11,013 nt of DNA. It comes from Methylococcaceae bacterium (GTDB taxonomy: Bacteria > Pseudomonadota > Gammaproteobacteria > Methylococcales > Methylomonadaceae). Positions 5,541-11,013 of this stretch are shown here, in pieces (position 1 is the first letter of the stretch; every line of letters begins with the position of its first letter). The stretch is taken from positions 1-11,013 of the forward strand of contig JAKIVF010000112.1 in the NCBI GenBank assembly GCA_021647145.1. Direction: 5' to 3'. A program made the position numbers and the translations under genes. A model generated the notes under the pieces. The model was not told the DNA's origin. It saw only the letters and a program-made list of their open reading frames with translations, and did not search any database.

Positions 5541-7438
5541 TTGGAATAGAGAGATTGTTCAATCAAATTGGGTGAAATGTTAGAGTTACATTCAGTTTTG
5601 TCAAACCAAAAACTAATGGGGAATTCATAACCAATTCCATGCATATAATTATACAGGGCTTTATTTAAGCCTTTACCAAGCATGGTATGGTCAGTGTTGA
5701 CAGCATCAAGGTATTCAATATCATTTTCTGCAAATTGGATGTTTTCATTTGTTATTACTTCTATATTGTATTGTTCAGGATACAAGCCAACAGGACTATG
5801 AATCGTTGCAGCAAAACGATGCCAATAAGCCGATTGAAAACAGTCGTTTAGCATTAGTTGGCGTACAAGCTCTAAAGAATCTATTGTTTCTTGTTCTGTT
5901 TGAGTTGGGAAGCCATACATTAAATAGGCATGGACTAGTATATTAGCATTACTAAAGTTTTTGGTGACTCGGGCAACTTGTTTTATTGTGACTCCTTTTT
6001 TCATTAATTTTAATAATCTATCCGAGGCAACTTCTAAGCCACCGCTAATAGCAATACAGCCTGAAGCCGCTAATAACTGACATTTATCTTCAGTAAATGT
6101 TTTTTCAAAACGAATATTACCCCACCAACTTATAATAATATTTCGTTCAATAAGTTTTTCTGCCATCGTAAATAAAACTTTAGGAGGGGCTGCTTCATCT
6201 ACAAAATGGAAGCCAGTTTCTCCTGTTTCAGCCACTAGTTTTTCAATTCGATTGACAATGATTTCTGCACCTGCATCATCATATTGGCCAATATAATTAA
6301 GGCTAATATCACAAAAACTACAATGAGACCAATAACAACCATGCGCAATAGTTAATTTATTCCATCTACCATCACTCCAAATACGATGCATTGGATTGAG
6401 CATTTCACATAAAGATAAATATTTCCCAAGGGCTAAGCCTTCATAACTCGGTGTTCCTGTGTTTTTATGTGGAATATCGTGTAAAGTTGGATTGGTAGTA
6501 AAAATAACCGTATTGTTTTCCATTCTATACGTTCGATATAAACTATCAATCGAACGTTGATTGTTTAGGTGTTCTAATAAAGTTAAAAGTGGTTTTTCAC
6601 CATCGTCAACAGTAATAAAATCAATAAATTCAAAAACTCGAGGGTCTTTTAAGGACCTTAATTCAGTATTAATAAAACCACCACCCAAGATGATTTTAAT
6701 GTTGGAATTGATTTTTTTAGAAGAGCGAGCAATTTTTAATGCACCTAGCATATTGCCAGGGAAAGGGACAGTAAGACCTATAATAGATGGGTTTTCTTCT
6801 AATAAATAACTAGTTACAAGAGATTCAATTATTATATCTGTATAGACTGGTTGTTGAAAAAGTTGATTATATAAATCATCAAAAGATGGGTTGGATGCAG
6901 CTAATTTCTCTCCATAGCGAGAAACTTCAAAGTTTGGGTCAACACCTTGTTGTATAACAGCACAAATATCATCAATAAATAAAGTAGCTAAATATTTGGC
7001 TTTATCTTGAATCCCAAGATTACCAAACGCATCGTGTAATATATTTCCAGATGACTCTTCCATTTGAAACAAACTTTCGAATTGAGGTCCTTCTGGTAAA
7101 AAACTTCGGGAAGTAATACGTAAAGCAAGGGTAGGGTTTTTACCTTGTAGAAATTTAATGGTGGGTTCTACACATTTTTTATAAACAGGGAAATGTAGTA
7201 AAAAATTGTAAATTGAATCGGGTAATTCATCATCTTTAAAATCTGCATAATTTTCTTCTACCGTTTGATGAATATTCTCTAGCCCTGTCTTTGTTAAAAG
7301 AGTTAAAAATAATTCTATGGCCAAATCACGTTGAGCAACTTTGTAGCCTTCCTGTTTTAGAAACCCTGTTAAGTAGGGAGTCGCTGGGTAAGGCGTGTTC
7401 AGCTGAGTCATAGGAGGGGTTATTAGAAGTATTTTCAT
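5537..7438 (-). CDS. B12-binding-domain radical SAM enzyme
   Basis: This 633-residue protein has the N-terminal Rossmann-type B12-binding layout: MKILLITPPMTQLNTPYPAT at 1-20, then GLTVPFPGNMLGALKIARSS at 221-240 and IILGGGF at 249-255. A radical SAM domain follows with HGCYWSHCSFCD at 366-377, so the cluster cysteines are C368, C373 and C376 (CX4CX2C rather than the usual CX3CX2C). GGLEVAS near 461 and a MYGFPTQTEQET segment near 509 fit later radical SAM strands. It lacks a DxHxxG motif, as is common for this class. Such enzymes methylate or rearrange unactivated carbons using S-adenosylmethionine and cobalamin; the substrate here is unknown. The overlapping hot-dog gene suggests an acyl or lipid substrate. 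The ATG has no clear Shine-Dalgarno sequence upstream. The long N-terminal portion (about 40-210) is helical and unassigned. Confidence 0.85.
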   Translation of the reverse strand: MKILLITPPMTQLNTPYPATPYLTGFLKQEGYKVAQRDLAIELFLTLLTKTGLENIHQTVEENYADFKDDELPDSIYNFLLHFPVYKKCVEPTIKFLQGKNPTLALRITSRSFLPEGPQFESLFQMEESSGNILHDAFGNLGIQDKAKYLATLFIDDICAVIQQGVDPNFEVSRYGEKLAASNPSFDDLYNQLFQQPVYTDIIIESLVTSYLLEENPSIIGLTVPFPGNMLGALKIARSSKKINSNIKIILGGGFINTELRSLKDPRVFEFIDFITVDDGEKPLLTLLEHLNNQRSIDSLYRTYRMENNTVIFTTNPTLHDIPHKNTGTPSYEGLALGKYLSLCEMLNPMHRIWSDGRWNKLTIAHGCYWSHCSFCDISLNYIGQYDDAGAEIIVNRIEKLVAETGETGFHFVDEAAPPKVLFTMAEKLIERNIIISWWGNIRFEKTFTEDKCQLLAASGCIAISGGLEVASDRLLKLMKKGVTIKQVARVTKNFSNANILVHAYLMYGFPTQTEQETIDSLELVRQLMLNDCFQSAYWHRFAATIHSPVGLYPEQYNIEVITNENIQFAENDIEYLDAVNTDHTMLGKGLNKALYNYMHGIGYEFPISFWFDKTECNSNISPNLIEQSLYSK

Positions 7439-7798
7439 ATGAACTTGAGAATATGAATTTAGATAATAAATCGACTAAAAAAAGTAAGGTGCAAATGTAT
7501 GAAGGATTAGAAAAATAATTTAATCTATATAAAATGAAGTGGATTTATAATTATATCAAAAGTTGTATTAAATAAATTTGTTGTAGGACTTAGGTGCCTT
7601 ATCAATAAGTAGCGTAGGTTAACTTAACTAGGTGTTTTTAGTAATGTATAATCAATTGCTTGTACTTTACTTCACATCCGTGACCTCGTGAAGTATAGGG
7701 TTTGTAATCAAACTATTTTTACGTGGTTACAAAGAACTTTCGAATGATAGGCGCACACTAAGTAAGCTATTATAAGAGGAATATTTAAGGAATAATAA
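7439..7798. other. Divergent intergenic region between the radical SAM operon and the outer-membrane gene
   Basis: This 360-base AT-rich region separates two divergent genes and must hold promoters for both. I see no tRNA, no recognisable riboswitch (specifically no cobalamin riboswitch that I can identify) and no convincing gene. A 21-codon frame at 7453-7518 lacks a ribosome site and is probably chance. The notable structure is the inverted repeat at 7668-7695. A TATTAT near 7768-7773 could be a -10 box for the plus-strand gene, but no good -35 lies at the right distance. Confidence 0.6.
7668..7695. promoter_or_regulatory. Perfect 8-bp inverted repeat, candidate operator
   Basis: TACTTCAC (7668-7675) and GTGAAGTA (7688-7695) form a perfect inverted repeat with a 12-base spacer. 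The 20-base centre-to-centre spacing, about two helical turns, suits a dimeric DNA-binding regulator. It lies 103 bases before the outer-membrane gene and 230 bases from the radical SAM start. No T-run follows on either side, so a terminator is unlikely. No regulator gene is present in the window to pair with it. Confidence 0.4.
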
Positions 7799-8560
7799 AT
7801 GACTAAATCAATCTTAACAGTAACAATATTTTTATTTTGTACTTCATTATCTAATGCTGACTTTTTGCGTGTTGATGGAGGAATAGGTGCGTGGGGAACA
7901 AAACCAACCGGAAAAATCGCATATATAGGAAATAACGAATTTGATGTGGTTGATCAAGCAGGGCTTGAGTCTTCCACTAGTTTGTATGCCTGGATAAATT
8001 TCAAACACCCCATGCCTTTTGTACCAAACTTTCGTTTTGAATATGTCGACCCTGAATTTGATGGCGAAGTGACAAGACTTGAATGGAGGGGGAATACCTA
8101 TGCGAGTGTTAATAATACACTTTCTCTAACACAGTATGACGTTACCCTCTTTTACAATCTATTGGATGAAACACTTTGGACAACACTTGATTTGGGTCTA
8201 AATGTGAAAATCATTGATGGTAATTATGAGTTGAGTGAAAGTACTGGTTTTACCCCCGCCGTTGATGAAAGTTTTTCATTAACAATGCCGCTTGCTTATA
8301 TTCGTACACGATTAGATGTTCCAGGTATTGATGTTGGTATTGAAGGTATTGCAAAAGGGATGGCATACAGTGGTAACACGGTTATTGATGCTCAAATCAA
8401 GATTGATTATACAATGAATTTTATTCCAGTGATTAAGCCTGGTTTAGAATTGGGTTATCGTTACCAAAAGATGAAACTTGATACTGGAAGTATTGGCTTG
8501 GATGCAAATATAGACACTGAGTTTTCAGGCGTGTATGGCGGTGTTGTTTTTCGTTTTTAA
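7799..8560 (+). CDS. TIGR04219-type outer-membrane beta-barrel protein
   Basis: This 253-residue protein has a clear Sec signal peptide (about residues 1-20, ending SLSNA before DFLRVDGG). Alternating hydrophobic strands end in a C-terminal aromatic (GVVFRF), the usual signal for outer-membrane barrel insertion. The pattern LYAWINFKHPMPFVPNFRFE near 61-80, followed by YDVTLFYNLLD near 113-123 and a DLGLNVKIIDGNYEL strand, matches my memory of the TIGR04219 outer-membrane family, which is found in many gammaproteobacteria and has no established function. A good ribosome site (AAGGA near 7787) precedes the ATG. It faces away from the radical SAM operon and converges with the DUF192 gene, so it is probably monocistronic. 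Confidence 0.85.
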   Translation: MTKSILTVTIFLFCTSLSNADFLRVDGGIGAWGTKPTGKIAYIGNNEFDVVDQAGLESSTSLYAWINFKHPMPFVPNFRFEYVDPEFDGEVTRLEWRGNTYASVNNTLSLTQYDVTLFYNLLDETLWTTLDLGLNVKIIDGNYELSESTGFTPAVDESFSLTMPLAYIRTRLDVPGIDVGIEGIAKGMAYSGNTVIDAQIKIDYTMNFIPVIKPGLELGYRYQKMKLDTGSIGLDANIDTEFSGVYGGVVFRF

Positions 8561-8592
8561 TGATAAACTTGCTTGTTTAATATTGTTGGTGC

Positions 8593-9072
8593 TTATAAAT
8601 CAAGTGAGAGTTGCTGTCCTATTTTAAATCCTTTGTTCTGCACTGTTCCTGCCACTATTTCTAACATATATTTCGCCTTTTGGGGTGATATAAAAATAGG
8701 GCAGGGATGGTTTATACAGGGCTGAAGGTTTTTAAAAATGGAAACAACTTTTTCTTTTGCTGATATAAAAACCACATCTAAGGGGATTAAGGTATCTTTC
8801 ATCCAGACTCTTTGTCTCTCTTCTTGCTCAAATATAAAGATCATTCCATTATCGTGAGCTAAATGTTTTCTAAACATAAGACCGATATTTCTTTGTTTTT
8901 TAGTACTTACTACCTCTACAAAAAAAACCATATTCTGATCCAAAAACGCTACCTTGCCACGTTTAAAATCTATACTAAAATTCCCTCCAAATCCGTTAGT
9001 TGTTGAAAAAAACAATAAAAATATTATATAAATATACTGCTTAATTTGTAACACTTTGCTCATAATGATCAT
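8593..9072 (-). CDS. Secreted DUF192 family protein
   Basis: This 159-residue protein has a hydrophobic N-terminal signal peptide (about 10-28, YIYIIFLLFFSTTNGFG) and a complete DUF192 domain after it. The family hallmarks are all visible: GLMFRKHLAHDNGMIFIFE at 64-82, VWMKDTLIPLDVVFI at 89-103, the cysteine pair C119 and C124, YMLEIVAG at 135-142 and a closing IGQQL. DUF192 proteins are small periplasmic or exported proteins of unknown biochemical role. The start is uncertain: ATG at 9072 gives the longest protein, but ATG at 9063 gives a more usual signal peptide (MSKVLQIKQ). Neither has a strong Shine-Dalgarno sequence. The gene converges on the outer-membrane gene across a 32-base gap. 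Confidence 0.9.
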   Translation of the reverse strand: MIIMSKVLQIKQYIYIIFLLFFSTTNGFGGNFSIDFKRGKVAFLDQNMVFFVEVVSTKKQRNIGLMFRKHLAHDNGMIFIFEQEERQRVWMKDTLIPLDVVFISAKEKVVSIFKNLQPCINHPCPIFISPQKAKYMLEIVAGTVQNKGFKIGQQLSLDL

Positions 9073-9137
9073 GTAAACATTTTAGGCGGGAGAGTTTGGT
9101 GTCTTCCGTTTATTACTCGTGGGTTTAAAGGCGCACA

Positions 9138-9191
9138 TAATCGCAGGTGATTTGCGTCTAGATTAAAAGGAAATATTCCTGTGTAATCGCA
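9138..9191. promoter_or_regulatory. Repeated TAATCGCA pair upstream of the MxaD-like gene
   Basis: TAATCGCA occurs at 9138-9145 and again at 9184-9191, in the region between the divergent DUF192 and MxaD-like genes. The 46-base start-to-start spacing is a bit over four helical turns, which could suit a looped or tandemly bound regulator. Two copies of an 8-mer are weak evidence by themselves. Confidence 0.25.
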
Positions 9192-9256
9192 AGAATCATT
9201 CCCGTTACAGCCTCTGTGTTATGCCTGATAATATCAAATTTTTACATAGGTTGAAC

Positions 9257-9778
9257 ATGAAACTAAGCACATTCTTTTTTATTACCTTTTCAGTAATTTC
9301 TATGGGGACGAATGCACACGGCCCTACACCTAAAAAAGCTGATAAAAGTATTATTATTAATGCTCCTATTGATAAGGTCTGGTCTGTTATAAAACATTTT
9401 GATAAGATTTCAGACTGGCACCCTGATGTATTATCCAGCACAGGGGATGGTAAAAATGAATCGGGTAGCGAGCGTAGCATAACACTGGAAAGTGGCGTGT
9501 TAGAAGAAGGTCTGGATTATTTTAGTGATGCTGATCACGAATACAATTACCGCTTAAAAACTGAAAATACAGATGCCTTTCCAGTAAGTTCTTATACGGC
9601 AGCTATTCAATTAATGACTGAAGAGGATAAAACCAAAGTTAAATGGAAGAGTCGTTTTTATCGAGGTGATACAGGCAATACGCCACCTAAAAAACTCAAT
9701 GATGAATCAGCCGTTGCTGCAATGGACAGTTTTATTGAAAATGGATTGCAAGGTCTAAAAAAGACAGTGGAAAAGTAA
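9257..9778 (+). CDS. Periplasmic SRPBCC protein, MxaD-like
   Basis: I choose the ATG at 9257 over the in-frame ATG at 9221. It gives a standard signal peptide (MKLSTFFFITFSVISMGTNA, cut before HGP) and has TAGG six bases upstream. The mature part is an SRPBCC (Bet v 1/START-like) domain: IIINAPIDKVWSVIKHFDKI, then DWHPDV, RFYRGDTGN and NDESAVAAM, all close to what I remember of MxaD from methylotrophs. MxaD is reported to aid electron transfer between methanol dehydrogenase and cytochrome cL in the periplasm; here that role is inferred, because no dehydrogenase gene is in view. The gene is two bases upstream of the beta-propeller gene, so both are one operon and probably work together. The promoter should lie in 9073-9256. 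Confidence 0.82.
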   Translation: MKLSTFFFITFSVISMGTNAHGPTPKKADKSIIINAPIDKVWSVIKHFDKISDWHPDVLSSTGDGKNESGSERSITLESGVLEEGLDYFSDADHEYNYRLKTENTDAFPVSSYTAAIQLMTEEDKTKVKWKSRFYRGDTGNTPPKKLNDESAVAAMDSFIENGLQGLKKTVEK

Positions 9779-9780
9779 AT

Positions 9781-10740
9781 ATGTTGCGACTATCTCTTAC
9801 CCTGTTATTGTATGGCTTTACCTCTATTGTAGTCAGTAATCCTTACTTCTACATAAACCACCAGCAGGGTGAGAGTGTTAGCGTGTTTAAACGTACAGAC
9901 TTAACTTTAAAAGCCACGATTCCTACCCTTAAAGGGCCTGCTGGCATTGCTACTAGCCCCCATAATCCATGGTTTGCAGTTACTTACCCTGAACAAGGCA
10001 TGGTCAGTTTTATTGATAGTGAAAAACTAATCCCCTTAGAACATGTCAGTGTTGGGGGCAGCCCTTTTGGTGCGGTTTTTTCCAATAAACATCTTTTTAT
10101 TAGTGACTGGGCTACCGATACCGTTAAGGTTATTCATCCGGGTACGGGACAGATGATAAAAAAAATTACCGTTGGAAAATCGCCAGCAGGGATAGCGACT
10201 GATGCCTGCGAATCTAAAGTCTGGGTGTTAAACAGAGAGAGCGATAGTGTTTCGGTGTTAGACAGTCATCGTATAGAGGTTATTAAAACCATAGCGGTTG
10301 GGCGTGCACCTTTTGCTCTGGCTATGGATAAGCGGTTTGCCTACATAGCCAACTCACAAGGCAATACGCTGAGTATTGTTAATATAGCCGATTTAACTGA
10401 AATAAAGCGGATCAAAGTCGGGCGTATGCCTTATGGTGTTGCCGTCGACCGAAAACAACATAAAGTATTTGTGAGCAACCAGCTGGAAAATACCGTGAGT
10501 GTACTGGGTTCTCGAACTCATAAGCTAATGAATACCCTAAAAACAGGGGCATATCCTGAGAATATTGCTGTCGATGAAGAAAATCAGCATTTATTGGTGT
10601 TGAATTGGTTTGATGGCAGTTTAAGCGTATTTGACAGCCAAACGGATAAAGAAATAAAACAGATTAAAGTGGCTGATGGAAGTCGGGCTTTTGGGCAGTT
10701 TGTGAGTCAATCTATTGCATGTCCGACCGCCAAAAAATAA
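9781..10740 (+). CDS. Exported YVTN-type beta-propeller protein
   Basis: This 319-residue protein begins with a signal peptide (about 1-19, ending IVVS). Its body is made of blades of about 41 residues marked by V-G-x-x-P-x-G/A at 91, 132, 173 and 213 and a weaker TGAYPENIAV at 255-264. Each marker is followed by strands such as VWVLNRESDSVSVLDS and VFVSNQLENTVSVLGS. This is the YVTN/NHL-like propeller pattern; around seven blades would fit the length. It is probably periplasmic and may bind a partner protein or a quinoprotein, but there are no visible heme or metal motifs. Only two bases separate it from the MxaD-like gene, implying translational coupling. It has two cysteines (143 and 314), which could form a clamp between first and last parts. 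Confidence 0.85.
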   Translation: MLRLSLTLLLYGFTSIVVSNPYFYINHQQGESVSVFKRTDLTLKATIPTLKGPAGIATSPHNPWFAVTYPEQGMVSFIDSEKLIPLEHVSVGGSPFGAVFSNKHLFISDWATDTVKVIHPGTGQMIKKITVGKSPAGIATDACESKVWVLNRESDSVSVLDSHRIEVIKTIAVGRAPFALAMDKRFAYIANSQGNTLSIVNIADLTEIKRIKVGRMPYGVAVDRKQHKVFVSNQLENTVSVLGSRTHKLMNTLKTGAYPENIAVDEENQHLLVLNWFDGSLSVFDSQTDKEIKQIKVADGSRAFGQFVSQSIACPTAKK

Positions 10741-10939
10741 TCTATGTATCCACCCACCGAGCCTGCCTTTCTGAAACCTAGAGCCACTATTTTCCAAGTA
10801 GGAAATTGAAAATACTACTGCTTCTAACCTAGCATTTTAGCCAGCTTTCCATATCTTCTATACCTGTATACCTGTATGCGACGTTGTTTAGCACCCCAAA
10901 TAGTCAAGACAATTATTTCAAATTTCTTATTCCTAAGTT

Positions 10940-11013
10940 TTAAGCCGCCTCATCCCGCCAGCTATTGAGTAAAATATCTTCTTTATAGACGTTCATTGGT
11001 TTTTTATAATCTA
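10940..11013 (-). CDS. Possible C-terminal end of a gene running in from the right
   Basis: On the minus strand the frame is open from the right edge to a stop at 10940-10942, encoding about 24 residues ending KPMNVYKEDILLNSWRDEAA. The residue mix (Trp, Arg, Asp, Glu, Ala-Ala) looks like a real protein end, but the stretch is too short to assign a family. It would converge with the beta-propeller gene. The 200 bases between them (10741-10939) contain no obvious gene, only a tandem TACCTGTA pair near 10861-10876. Confidence 0.3.
   Translation of the reverse strand, partial: DYKKPMNVYKEDILLNSWRDEAA

Noticed and set aside
5749..6809. Plus-strand frames opposite the radical SAM gene (5749-5946 and 6561-6809)
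   Set aside because: They are antisense to a gene with clear B12 and radical SAM motifs and have no features of their own.
7439..7798. Cobalamin riboswitch upstream of the B12 radical SAM gene
   Set aside because: I found no recognisable B12-box-like core or strong long-range stems in this AT-rich region on the minus strand.
8564..8579. Hairpin TAAAC-N6-GTTTA between the convergent outer-membrane and DUF192 genes as a terminator
   Set aside because: The stem is only five pairs, AT-rich and without a T-run, so it is too weak to call.
9205..9480. 91-codon minus-strand frame opposite the MxaD-like gene
   Set aside because: It is antisense to the signal peptide and SRPBCC domain of a well-supported gene and has no recognisable domain.

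Overview
The window looks like part of a fairly AT-rich gammaproteobacterial chromosome. A methylotroph or methanotroph is possible: the right end carries a MxaD-like SRPBCC protein translated with a YVTN beta-propeller, and MxaD is known from methanol-oxidation loci. No methanol dehydrogenase gene is visible, so this placement is an inference. No tRNA, rRNA or CRISPR array was seen.

Region 1 (1-4195, plus strand) is a type VI secretion (T6SS) spike and effector module. It starts inside a VgrG whose beta-helix spike continues into a C-terminal zinc-metallopeptidase domain that resembles the M35/aspzincin (lysine-specific endopeptidase) group. After a 324-base gap without an intact gene come an FHA-DUF4123 adaptor, a small helper typical of DUF4123 loci, and a second effector. 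That effector has a hydrophobic N-terminus, three 13-residue proline-rich repeats and a C-terminal polymorphic-toxin-like domain. A putative immunity gene follows, overlapping the toxin stop by one base. One spike therefore appears to serve two toxins, but only one clear immunity gene is visible.

Region 2 (4196-4600) is a scar. It holds a REP-like palindrome, then one terminal repeat and the decayed last ~50 codons of an IS256-family transposase on the minus strand.

Region 3 (4602-7438, minus strand) is a two-gene operon with an ATGA overlap. A 633-residue B12-binding radical SAM enzyme with a spaced-out CX4CX2C cluster motif is followed by a double hot-dog protein that keeps a MaoC/PhaJ-type Asp/His dyad. 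The pair suggests an uncharacterised modification of an acyl or lipid-like substrate and is the best candidate here for an undescribed pathway.

Region 4 (7439-10740) holds envelope genes: a TIGR04219-type outer-membrane beta-barrel, a secreted DUF192 protein on the opposite strand, and the MxaD-like and YVTN-propeller pair. A 74-base open frame at the right edge on the minus strand may be the end of another gene.
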